Notes: a model not told the origin generated them from the sequence alone. 8,447 nucleotides of DNA from CAJBLF01 sp964463255 (GCA_964463255.1 CAYXBC010000061.1:1-8447), one strand, 5' to 3'. Positions 1-6,964 are shown, counted from the stretch's first letter. A program made the numbers and translations.

Positions 1-46
1 AATTATAGATTGAAACTACGGGAATATTATTACAATAATAAAAGAA

Positions 47-103
47 AACATAGATGATTAGGAATGAATGGGCTAACGCCCATCCAAAAATATCGTCTAT
101 GTT
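47..103 (+). ncRNA. Possible structured RNA (two-tier stem)
   Basis: Bases 47-58 (AACATAGATGAT) pair with 92-103 (ATCGTCTATGTT) over 12 positions with one G-U wobble. Inside lies a perfect hairpin, ATGGGC (68-73), loop TAAC, GCCCAT (78-83). A second short hairpin, CACTT/AAGTG (104-117), follows directly. The outer stem has a near-compensatory G-U pair, which suggests RNA-level rather than DNA-level pairing. No poly-T tract follows immediately, so it is not a simple terminator. The strand is assumed from the downstream gene. It could equally be the end of an upstream unit or a chance fold. Confidence 0.35.
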
Positions 104-125
104 CACTTATAAAAGTGTAACCTTG

Positions 126-140
126 ATTCTGCAACAGAAT
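126..140 (+). repeat. Short perfect hairpin
   Basis: ATTCTG (126-131), loop CAA, CAGAAT (135-140). The 6-bp stem is AT-rich and is followed by a T-containing stretch, so it might act as a weak terminator or as part of the structured leader before adk. Its function is unknown. Confidence 0.3.
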
Positions 141-191
141 AATTTTGTCAAATTTTGAAGGACTTTTTTTCTATGTCCTCCGGGAAATTCA

Positions 192-222
192 TTGAAAATG
201 GGGGGAATATCGGTAGTATAGC
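192..222 (+). promoter_or_regulatory. Weak candidate promoter for adk
   Basis: TTGAAA at 192-197 and TATAGC at 217-222 resemble sigma70 -35 and -10 boxes, but the spacer is 19 bp, longer than optimal. Transcription would start near 230, leaving a short leader before the ATG at 258 or 270. This is a weak pattern match only. Confidence 0.22.
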
Positions 223-269
223 CTGAATGAATGTATTATTCAGATTTTTATCTTATTATGGCTGGCAAG

Positions 270-839
270 ATGAAAGATTTAATATTTCTCGGCATCCAAG
301 GATGCGGCAAAGGTACTCAAGGTAAACAGCTTTTACAAGAATTCCCAGATACGATATATATGGAGATGGGTCAGCTCTGTAGAGCATTGATGTCCAATGA
401 TAACTGTATAGGAAATTATATCAAAAATATTGTAAATAATGGGCTTATGATTGATAATTTCATTACTCATGATTTGTTGCATTCTACCATACAAATCGCA
501 CAAAAAGAAAATAAACAAATCATGATGGACTGATTTCCTAGGATGATGGAACAGGCGGAATTTATGATCAAAAAAATGGAAGAATATCATAGAGATTATC
601 TTATTGTTCATTTTGAGCTCTCCAAAGAAAAGGCTTTGGAAAGGATGAAAAAAAGAGCTACTCTTGAGTCTCGCGTAGACGATACTCCGGAAGCGATGGA
701 AAGTAGAATCTCTATTTTTATCAATGAGACACTTCCTGTTATCAAGTATTTCCAGTCTCTGGGCAAGGTCATCACCGTCAATGCTGACGGCAGCATAGAA
801 GACGTCCAGAAAGAATTGAAAACCAAACTAGGGCTTTAA
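270..839 (+). CDS. adk: Adenylate kinase (short-LID form), one in-frame TGA=Gly
   Basis: Catalyses reversible phosphate transfer between ATP and AMP in the cytoplasm. With TGA=Gly the product is 189 aa. The P-loop GIQGCGKGT is at residues 8-16, near the N-terminus as usual. The AMP-site motif DGFPR is at 87-91, and its glycine is the TGA at 531-533. RVDDTPE at 135-141, followed by an Arg and a PVIKYF segment, matches the family's R-x-DD region. The LID is the short type, without a zinc-finger insert. I chose ATG 270 because it puts the P-loop at the family position; ATG 258 and ATG 231 are in frame and would add 4 or 13 residues. No clear Shine-Dalgarno is seen before any of them. Only 15 bp separate it from the next gene, which suggests cotranscription. 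Read with the standard code it would be cut at residue 87. Confidence 0.93.
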
Positions 840-854
840 TTTCTCATATATCCC

Positions 855-2417
855 ATGGCGAAACTCCTCACGAGAGTAAAAATAGAGAAAATATGATATG
901 GATGAGTATGACTTGCGAGGATGAGCGATGGGAAAAGAATCCTCATCAAATGAGGCGCTCTGCCGTGAAGTATCGTGGATCTCAGGATCGTCAAACAGAG
1001 AAAAGATTATGTAGAAGCACATATCACCCATATCCAAGAACTTGATCCCACTATCGTGGATGGAAAAGTATTCTGTCCTCATTTTTTTTCTATGCTCTCC
1101 TCCGACCAGTCACCCACAGAGCCATGGAAAGTCGGCTGCGGATGATGCAAATGGCAGATGCTGAGTTACAAAAATCAGCTCAAACTCAAGGAGGATATCG
1201 TCAATGATGCATTCACCAAGATCAAGAAAAAATTACCGGAACTTCAGATATTGTCTATCATCTGATCTCCTCAGGAAAAAAATTATAGGAACAAAATCGA
1301 ATTCAGTTTCGGGAAATATATAACTAAGGGACCAGGAACCAATATTGTATTGTCAGATTGGAGTGTGGGATTTCATAAGCAGGGAGAATTTAGCAAGATT
1401 ATAGATATCGATACCTGTGCGCTTATCTCTGATGAGGCGAATCGTATATTTCAATATCTCAAGGAACTCTGCAGAGCATCGACACTTCCTGCATATGACC
1501 AGATGACTCACCAGGGATTTTTTAGACATATCGTCATCAGAGAAGGGACTAATACCCAGCAATTCCTCGTCAATCTCGCCGTCGCAGACAATAATCTCCA
1601 AGAGCAGGAGAAAGCAACATGGGAACTTTTCCTCGAAACCCTCAAAGCAGATCCTTTCCTCAAAGCACACGTTACAACGCTTGTCATCACCTATAACAAC
1701 GGCGTAGCAGATATCATCAGATCGCAAGAGTGCGAAACCAAGACATTTCGATGAACAGGAGATATTTATGAGAAGCTTATCTTCAAAAATACTGCGAAAA
1801 ACTCGCTTACTACCGGAGATGAAAATCTTCCAACGACAGCGGAATCTGAGTCTGAGATCTCATTCAGAGTCTCTCCATTCTCATTTTTCCAGACCAATAC
1901 GCTCTGAGCACAACAGCTCTTTAGTCAGGCGATGACTATGGTCGGAAATATCGAAGGCACAATCCTTGATTTGTACTGTGGAACTGGGACTATCGGCATC
2001 AGTTTCCTCAAGGTTGGAAAAGGCCAGAAATTGGTAGGTATAGAGATTGTCCCAGAAGCGATTACTGATGCACGATATAATGCGAAGATCAACGGCATTG
2101 AAAATAATGTCGCATTCCTCGCTACGCCCGCCGAAAAATCATTCACTCAAAATCCAGCAATCAAAGATAAACTCACCAATCTCGGACTCGTCATCATCGA
2201 TCCTCCCAGAGATGGTCTGCACAAAAACGTCGTCCAGATGATCTGCGATCTCAAAAAAGAATCTGATTTCAAATTGTTATATATTTCCTGCAATCCTGTC
2301 ACTATGGTTAGGGATATCGAACTTTTGATAGCTTGAGGATTTAGCATCAAAGAAATCCAGCCGGTGGATATGTTTCCCCAGACCCATCATATCGAATGTA
2401 TCTGAGTCTTGACATAA
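855..2417 (+). CDS. rlmD: 23S rRNA (uracil-5-)-methyltransferase, RlmD/RumA family, eleven in-frame TGA=Gly
   Basis: SAM-dependent 5-methyluridine methyltransferase acting on rRNA (TrmA/RlmC/RlmD superfamily). The product is 520 aa. Residues 1-60 look like a TRAM RNA-binding domain; three of its glycines (G14, G17, G19) are TGA. Cys74, Cys95, Cys98 and Cys188 fit the 4Fe-4S ligand pattern of RlmD, with CGGCKWQ at 95-101. The Rossmann SAM motif DLYCGTG begins at 372, DPPR is at 449-452, and SCNP carries the probable catalytic Cys479. The C-terminal MFPQTHHIE matches the conserved FPxTxHxE tail. In-frame TGAs lie at 894, 903, 909, 951, 966, 1143, 1263, 1752, 1905, 2334 and 2403. The protein is longer than E. 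coli RlmD (about 430 aa), partly through a Ser/Thr/Glu-rich segment around residues 300-345. The target base (747, 1939 or a tRNA site) cannot be assigned from sequence alone. Confidence 0.9.
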
Positions 2418-2425
2418 ATAATCTA

Positions 2426-2451
2426 ATACTTATAGTATCTCCTGTTTTTTT
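2426..2451 (+). terminator. Weak candidate terminator
   Basis: An AT-only hairpin, ATACT/AGTAT with loop TAT (2426-2438), is followed after a short gap by a run of T ending at 2451. The stem is only 5 bp and lacks G-C strength, so it may attenuate rather than stop transcription between rlmD and the next gene, or mean nothing. Confidence 0.2.
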
Positions 2452-2471
2452 ATGTATAGCCACTTGGTCGT

Positions 2472-2987
2472 ATGAAGCAGGAAGAACAAAGATACCGTGA
2501 AACCAAAATCATCTGAGATATTATCCATGATATCTGACTTCCTTCTGGAGTAGAAAAAATGAAACTCGATACCGCTGATTTCGTTGAAAGCGTCCTTGGT
2601 ATGCTTTCTTCTTTTGCCCTGAGGATAGATGAACTCGATCCGCGATATTCGCAGGCCGGACAATTGATTATCGATTTTGACAGAATTTTCTTGGAAGAGC
2701 AAAGAACACTGCTCAGGAATAGAAAACTCATGAAAGAAGGACAGCTCTTTAGAGGATATGTGGAAGACCATATCGCCATGATGAAATCCGTCATAGATCA
2801 TTATGAATCCGAGTTTAATCTCATCCGTGAATCGCTGGATTGCGTTACTATGACCTTCGCTGATCAAGAAGATCAATATGAATTTGAATATAAGACTGAT
2901 ACCTTCAATACCTTATATACTGAGATCTATATCGATATCGCAGAAATCCTCTACTCCTATGAAAATCTCCTCAAAAATACTGCATAA
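2472..2987 (+). CDS. Uncharacterised small acidic helical protein, two in-frame TGA=Gly
   Basis: I do not recognise this 171-aa protein. The ATG at 2472 is the first after an in-frame TAG at 2457; TGA codons at 2514 and 2535 read as Gly in IIGDIIHDIGLP (residues 13-24). The standard code would force a later start at 2559. The protein is rich in Glu, Asp, Leu and Ile, with long stretches likely to be alpha-helical (about residues 30-110 and 115-165) and no signal peptide or obvious membrane segment, suggesting a cytoplasmic helical bundle. It has one cysteine. It lies 54 bp after rlmD and 77 bp before murB on the same strand, so it may be cotranscribed, but neither neighbour suggests a specific job. 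Codon use and TGA use match the neighbours, which supports it being a real native gene. Confidence 0.72.
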
Positions 2988-3064
2988 GTATACTATCGCT
3001 TGCTCTGGGATTTGTAAAAAAAAAGGATATACTTCATCATAGATTTACTTTCTCATCTTGACCG

Positions 3065-4096
3065 ATGCTGCATATCCAAAAGGATGTCTCACTCAAATCC
3101 TACACAACGTTTGGCGTGGAGGTGAAGGCAGCATATCTGGTAGAAATCACTAACGAACAAGATATCCTCGATCTGATTTCGACAGAAATTTTCACTACCC
3201 ATCCACATCTAATTCTCTGATGAGGCGCGAATATCCTTTTTACGAAGGACTATCCTGGACTCATCATCAAAATATCCCTGAAAGGTAAAACCATACTCAG
3301 AGAGCAGGGCTTTTCGGTGATCGTCAATGTCTGAGCAGGAGAGAACCGGCATGAGACCATGATGCGATCCATAGAAAAAAAATTCGCAGGCGGAGAAAAT
3401 ATGGTCCTTATCCCTTGACTCGTCTGATCTGCACCTGTAGGAAATATCGGTGCTTACGGCAAGGAAGCCAAAGATATCATCGAGGAAGTAGAAGGTATCG
3501 ATCTCTCCACGGGAGAAAAAAAAATACGGACCAATAAACAATGTGAGTTTGCTTATCGCGATAGTATTTTTAAACATGCACTCAAAGATAAAATTATCAT
3601 CACCTCAGTGAGCTTCCTCTTCAAAAAATACTCGCAGACCTATATCCCTACGATCGACTATAAAGATATCCAAGATCGTATCGCGGTTCTTGGCAGACGT
3701 CCCGAACTCTTATCACCCAAAGATATCGCTGAAATCATCATCAGTATCAGAGAAAGTAAGCTTCCCGATTGGACCAAAATTGGCACTGCAGGCAGCTTCT
3801 TCAAAAACCCTGTTGTCTCCAAAGCTCAGTTCGATCCCATCGTTTCGACGTATCCACAGGTCAAAGGCAACGAAGTTCCCGAAGGTATCAAATTATCCGC
3901 AGGTCAGCTTATCGAACTCGCAGGATACAAAGGCAAATCAGAGTGACCAGTCGCCACCTATGAGCAGCATGCCCTCGTCATCATCAATACCTGAGGCGCG
4001 ACGGGTGCACAAGTATGGGCGTTCGCGCAAGCAATCCAGAAAAAAGTTAATGAGATGTTTGGCGTGGTGCTGGAAGCGGAAGTGATTATTTTATAG
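3065..4096 (+). CDS. murB: UDP-N-acetylmuramate dehydrogenase MurB (type I-like), seven in-frame TGA=Gly
   Basis: FAD-dependent cytoplasmic enzyme that reduces UDP-GlcNAc-enolpyruvate to UDP-MurNAc with NADPH. The product is 343 aa, near the E. coli length of 342. SYTTFGV at 12-18 begins the FAD domain. The FAD loop GGGAN starts at 52, with two consecutive TGA glycines at 3218 and 3221. IPGLVGSAP and NIGAYG (about 116-131) are the classic substrate and FAD motifs, with TGA at 3416 and 3425. FAYRDSIFK (162-170) is the conserved Tyr-Arg motif, GSFFKNP (243-249) carries the proton-donor Ser244, and LEAEV near the C-terminus supplies the catalytic Glu, probably Glu339. Other TGAs lie at 3332, 3944 and 3992. 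The ATG at 3065 fits the family N-terminus; the frame is open further upstream but has no better start. It ends with TAG before the repeat island. Confidence 0.95.
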
Positions 4097-4099
4097 AGA

Positions 4100-4120
4100 A
4101 ACCGGGGAACAGGGATCAGG
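4100..4120 (+). repeat. Degenerate heptamer repeat, 3 units
   Basis: Three adjacent 7-nt units, AACCGGG, GAACAGG and GATCAGG, fit a NANCAGG-type consensus. The same family continues after the first palindrome and recurs inverted near 8232-8266. It resembles the short tandemly repeated repetitive (STRR) heptamers described in cyanobacteria; that comparison is from memory and is only about form. Confidence 0.5.
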
Positions 4121-4124
4121 AAAG

Positions 4125-4161
4125 ATGGATTCCGGCCGCAATCTGGGACGCCGGAATGAGG
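4125..4161 (+). repeat. REP-like palindromic element, copy 1
   Basis: ATGGATTCCGGC (4125-4136), a 13-nt centre, then GCCGGAATGAGG (4150-4161). The GATTCCGGC and GCCGGAATGA arms are complementary apart from end mismatches. Bases 4125-4141 are a perfect 17-nt inverted match to 4306-4322 in copy 2. It sits inside a heptamer tract. Confidence 0.7.
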
Positions 4162-4241
4162 GAACGAAGAGCAAGGACTAGGAAGATAGAAACAAGGAAG
4201 ATAGGGACTAGGAAGATAGAAACAAGGGGAAAGGGACAAGT
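4162..4241 (+). repeat. Heptamer-derived tandem array, period about 15 with a 30-nt higher-order repeat
   Basis: Purine-rich units of 7-8 nt run on: GAACGAA, GAGCAAG, GACTAGG, AAGATAG, AAACAAGG, AAGATAGG and so on to about 4241. GGAAGATAG recurs at 4181, 4196 and 4211, a 15-nt period. A 23-nt stretch at 4175-4197 is repeated exactly at 4205-4227. The array looks like a decayed and locally duplicated heptamer tract. Confidence 0.65.
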
Positions 4242-4285
4242 GTTATCTTCTCCTCTAGGAATCCATTATAAAAAAACCTCCACTG

Positions 4286-4322
4286 CATCATTCCGGCGAT
4301 ACGTGTTGCGGCCGGAATCCAT
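4286..4322 (-). repeat. REP-like palindromic element, copy 2 (inverted)
   Basis: On the minus strand: ATGGATTCCGGC (4322-4311), a 13-nt centre beginning CGCAA as in copy 1, then GCCGGAATGATG (4297-4286). Head-to-head with copy 3, it forms a longer hairpin in which 4311-4320 pairs with 4345-4354 and ATAGCT/AGCTAT forms an inner stem. Confidence 0.7.
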
Positions 4323-4342
4323 GCTTTATAGCTCTCGTAGCT

Positions 4343-4380
4343 ATGGATTCCGGCACCAATTTCATAACGCCGGAATGAGG
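4343..4380 (+). repeat. REP-like palindromic element, copy 3
   Basis: ATGGATTCCGGC (4343-4354), a 14-nt centre, then GCCGGAATGAGG (4369-4380). Both 12-nt ends are identical to copy 1 while the centre differs, as expected if the arms rather than the loop are under constraint. Confidence 0.7.
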
Positions 4381-4398
4381 TACTAGACTAAATATAAA

Positions 4399-4433
4399 GA
4401 AAAAAACCCGCACCGAAGTGCAGGCTTTTTTTT
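4399..4433 (-). terminator. Bidirectional intrinsic terminator between murB and the pilin gene
   Basis: An A tract (to 4406), stem CC-C-GCAC, loop CGAA (4414-4417), GTGC-A-GG and a T tract (4426-4433). Both strands offer a hairpin followed by U-rich RNA. On the minus strand the loop is C(UUCG)G, an unusually stable tetraloop, so it is best suited to ending the minus-strand pilin transcript, whose stop codon lies about 25 bases before it. It should also end the plus-strand murB transcript. Confidence 0.8.
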
Positions 4434-4458
4434 ATGTTCTATCGTCGATTGACGAAGA

Positions 4459-5058
4459 TTAGTAGACGTAGATGTATCTGAGTTCACCTAAGTTCTTTCC
4501 GTATATACAAAGTCATGTACCATCCGCTATTGCTGCAGTATCTCCAGCGACGAATGTTTTACATAATTTTACATCCTCATAGTTTGTCGCACCACTAAAG
4601 TGACCTGTTGTCGAATTAGCAACCCGATTTGATCATCCTTCTGTCTCTGTCTTTGCCATCACCACGAAGCCATTATTATCAATTCATCATTTCCTAATCG
4701 ATACATACCCATATTGTCCTGTTTCTATAGAATTTGTAAATCCAAAATCAATCCTATTGGTTCTGTTAGGATCTGAAGGTATGCTATTCATTCCTGCTGA
4801 TATTAAAGATCCAGTAATAGCATTTAATGATACTCAATCGCCAGCAGGTAATGATGAATTATCTATCTGGTATGCAACCAATGCTGCACCTACTTGAGCA
4901 AGATCAGCTTTACGAGCAACATCGTTGGCTCTTCCTCTTGCGCTTGCAAGTCTCGGGATAAGTGCTGCTGCCAAGATACCGATGATAACAATTACGATAA
5001 GCATCTCTATCAAAGTAAATCCTTTTTTGGTGCTTTTTTTTGTTGTTTTACAGGACAT
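4459..5058 (-). CDS. Type IV pilin / pseudopilin-like protein A, five in-frame TGA=Gly
   Basis: The product is 199 aa. A 13-residue basic leader ends in KKG, followed by FTLIEM, the class III prepilin cleavage and N-methylation site, with the conserved Glu at mature position 5. The hydrophobic helix runs to about residue 34, then PRLASARGRAND and a DLAQVGAALVAYQID segment typical of GspG-like pseudopilins. The C-terminal globular part has two cysteines (in KLCKTF and GLCIYG), a possible disulfide, and ends in LRYIYVY. TGA=Gly codons lie at plus coordinates 4834-4836, 4687-4689, 4684-4686, 4633-4635 and 4513-4515; the standard code would remove the whole C-terminal half. I chose ATG 5058 because it gives a proper short leader; an upstream in-frame ATG at 5130 would add an implausible hydrophobic extension. 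It is a paralogue of the adjacent protein B. It is presumably assembled into an envelope-spanning pilus, but substrate and system are not shown. Confidence 0.9.
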
Positions 5059-5189
5059 GATATACAAGAAAAATAATAAAAGGTATGGATGATAATGAGG
5101 TAGTAATATGTAATTTGAGAGGAATTGCAATAGGTCACTATCGCTTCCCTATTGACATATTCTCTTGTCTTTATGGCATATATCCGATA
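5059..5189 (-). other. Spacer between the two pilin genes
   Basis: 131 bp without a gene. It contains a 7-bp inverted repeat CAATAGG/CCTATTG (5128-5134 and 5148-5154) without a T run, so it is not a terminator. The 10-mer TATTTTTCTT (minus, 5075-5066) sits exactly 7 nt before the downstream ATG, as it does before pilin B. No strong promoter is seen. Confidence 0.4.
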
Positions 5190-5816
5190 CTAGTAGATGT
5201 AGATATATCTGAGCATATCGCCACCATTTTTATTGTATATACAGACCCCCGTAGAACTTGCCATAATTGCAGATCAAGTTGTTATTCAGACAAAACTTTT
5301 ACATAATTTGCTGGCAATATCTTCTGCAGTACTTCCCGTAGAAATCCATCCCGTGTTTGCATCTGAAACCCGATTTGATCCCCCTTCCGTCTCTGATTTC
5401 GCCATCAGAACGAATCCATTGTAGTCTATCCCTCCTTTGATAACTGGTAAGTACGAGTATTGTCCATCAGTAAATCATGTTGCTCATGTTATACCATAGG
5501 TAATATTTCTTCATGGCATAGGATCACTCGGTATACCATTAATTCCTACCGACATCAACAATCCTGACATATTCTTCAAGTCTCAGTAGTACATCGTCTC
5601 TTTAGGAAATTTCGCATGGTCGATCTGATATGCTACTAATGCCACCCCTACTTGAGCAAGATCAGCTTTACGAGCAATATCGTTTGCTCTTCCTCTCGCG
5701 CTTGAAAGTCTTGGAACGAGGGCAGCGATCAAGATACCGATAATAACTATGACGATAAGCATTTCAATCAAGGTAAATCCTTGCTTTGCATTCTTTTTTT
5801 TTGTTGGAGAAAACAT
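5190..5816 (-). CDS. Type IV pilin / pseudopilin-like protein B, six in-frame TGA=Gly
   Basis: The product is 208 aa. The leader of 13 residues ends in KQG before FTLIEM, with the hydrophobic helix to about residue 34, PRLSSARGRANDIARKADL, then a globular part. It is clearly paralogous to protein A: near-identical N-terminal third, shared KGGID-NGFV-MAK-ETEGGSNRV core and matching LCK-F, CIY and LRYIYIY tail. The middle (about residues 75-110) has diverged. TGA=Gly codons lie at plus coordinates 5583-5585, 5511-5513, 5484-5486, 5475-5477, 5286-5288 and 5274-5276. The stop is TAG at 5190-5192. It lies 105 bp downstream of dprA on the same strand, consistent with a DNA-uptake pilus, although pseudopilins of a secretion or adhesion system would look the same. 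Confidence 0.9.
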
Positions 5817-5853
5817 CTGATGTAAGAAAAATATAAAAATTGTTGAAAGTTGT

Positions 5854-5908
5854 TTGCTCTAAATTAGCGAATATAACATTAAATTCAATAGTATTTTTGT
5901 GAGAGCAA
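5854..5908 (-). repeat. Spaced inverted repeat between dprA and pilin B
   Basis: TTGCTCT (5854-5860) and AGAGCAA (5902-5908) are complementary, extendable by TGTT/AACA with one bulged base, around a 41-nt AT-rich loop. It could be an mRNA hairpin or a binding site; there is no further support. Confidence 0.25.
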
Positions 5909-5921
5909 CAGGTTTATAGGA

Positions 5922-6932
5922 TTATCTCTCCCTCTGACACTGGCTATGCATCGTCAGCATATATCTGCCTGGCCCCTCCTGAGTCACTGCTCCCTTGATT
6001 TCTAGCATCGTGAGTATCTGCATCACCTCCTGTGTATCGAGACGAATTGCATCTGCAAGCTCCTGAAAAGCAACAGTTTGATTGCGGGTCATATAGGAAA
6101 CAATTTTCTGTTCTTGATCCGTGAGGATAGGGAGTGGAGAGTCGAGCATGGAGGATATTTTTGCTGCAAAATGCGTGGCTAAAAATCTATGAAAATCTAT
6201 GATCGGCTTCACCTGTCCTGACTCGATGTAGGATAATATACCTCTGCTCGTGGGTGCGAATATAGATCCCGGCGTCGCATAGACTGGTATATTATTTGTC
6301 AAAGCACATTGGACCGTAATCAGACTCCCTGATTTCTCGCCCGCTTCGGGAAGAAAGAGGACATCAGCTAGCCCTGCGATAATGCGATTCCTCTGAGGAA
6401 AGGTGTACTTGCTCGGTTGCTCGCCCAGCTTGTATTCTGAAATTACGAGTCCGCCGGCTGCTACAATCTGCTCAATCATCTCTCTTTCTGGTCTTTTGAG
6501 ATATCGTCACAGTCCTCACCCGAGGACGGCTATCGTAGGTATCTGCTGCTGCAAGGAAAGCGTGTGACAACGGGTATCTATACCATCCGCCATTCCTGAA
6601 ATGGTCACGATAGCATAGCTGTCTGCTGCCTCAAACAGTGATGCCACCACCTGATCGCCGTAGGAGGACATCAGTCTGGGACCCACTATGCCGAGCGTTT
6701 TTCTGTTGAGCAGGGAGATATCTCCTGTATAATAGAGACCATGTATTTTGGGTCTGATAGGAAGTAACTTGTTAGGAAAATCAGTATCAGAAGCAAGTAT
6801 CGCTCCTATCTTATGCTCCGCCATCCGGTCTTGGAGTTTGGCATATTTGATGGGGTCATATTCGGTATCCTCTTGGATTTTGGACAAGGGAAGCTTGGGA
6901 TCCAGAGAATAAAGTAGCGCTTGATGATTCAT
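5922..6932 (-). CDS. dprA: DNA-processing protein DprA/Smf, two in-frame TGA=Gly
   Basis: DprA binds incoming single-stranded DNA and loads RecA during natural transformation. The product is 336 aa. GIVGPRLMSSYG (81-92), ISGMADGID (111-119) and AVLGGGLGRYL (135-145) form the Rossmann-like core; the TGAs at 6518-6516 and 6509-6507 encode G139 and G142 of the glycine loop. SEYKLGEQP, FPQRNRIIAGL (178-188), SGSLIT (201-206) and the VYATPGS segment are classic DprA motifs. Residues about 272-336 look like a C-terminal winged-helix domain. The N-terminal segment (1-75) is short and lacks a clear helix-hairpin-helix. GPR replaces the more common GTR/GSR. Under the standard code it would split into two ORFs of 138 and 185 aa. 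ATG 6932 is preceded by no ATG before an in-frame TAA and has a good promoter just upstream. Confidence 0.94.
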
Positions 6933-6964
6933 GAGTCTTTGCTTTGATCTAAAACCACCTGCTG

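Larger units (their letters stand above)
1..269. other. Gene-free leader region with several hairpins
   Basis: No coding sequence is supported here even with TGA read as Gly; TAA and TAG break all plausible frames. The stretch is rich in inverted repeats: an outer 12-bp stem enclosing an inner 6-bp stem (47-103), a 5-bp stem (104-117), a 6-bp stem with a 3-nt loop (126-140) and AGGAC/GTCCT arms (159-163 and 175-179). It may hold the 3' end of an upstream transcript, a small RNA, or a structured 5' leader of adk. I do not recognise it as a known riboswitch or RNA family. Confidence 0.5.
4097..4398. other. Intergenic repeat island without a gene
   Basis: About 300 bases between murB and the terminator contain no supportable gene. 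They hold three copies of a REP-like palindrome (two plus, one minus) and degenerate purine-rich heptamer tracts on both sides of the first copy. An open frame at about 4156-4386 encodes only a repetitive Arg/Lys/Thr string from the heptamers and is not a real gene. The region separates convergent transcription units. Confidence 0.7.

Noticed and set aside
543..839. Separate small ORFs and apparent pseudogenes created by TGA stops
   Set aside because: Joining them across TGA gives complete family-length proteins with conserved glycines at the joints, so they are intact genes in code 25 and not fragments or frameshifts.
1143..1145. TGA as selenocysteine or tryptophan
   Set aside because: There are far too many TGAs, on both strands, without an evident SECIS-like element, and the family positions require glycine; TGG supplies Trp.
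2430..2876. Minus-strand ORF of 148 aa opposite the hypothetical gene
   Set aside because: The plus-strand frame is in line with its neighbours' strand and TGA use; the antisense product looks like a shadow of it. This is the least certain of the strand choices.
3209..3577. Minus-strand ORF of 122 aa within murB
   Set aside because: It is the antisense shadow of a well-supported MurB frame and has no family features.
4125..4380. CRISPR array
   Set aside because: Only three copies, one inverted, with unequal spacing and palindromic arms; no regular repeat-spacer pattern or cas gene.
4156..4386. Open frame encoding an Arg/Lys/Thr-rich 76-aa peptide
   Set aside because: The peptide is a direct readout of the heptamer repeats and palindromes and has no independent coding signal.
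5059..5130. N-terminal extension of pilin A from ATG 5130
   Set aside because: It would put a hydrophobic stretch before the basic leader; ATG 5058 gives a 13-residue leader matching pilin B exactly.
5148..5182. Plus-strand TTGACA near 5152 as a promoter
   Set aside because: It lies between two minus-strand genes and has no good -10 or plus-strand gene downstream.
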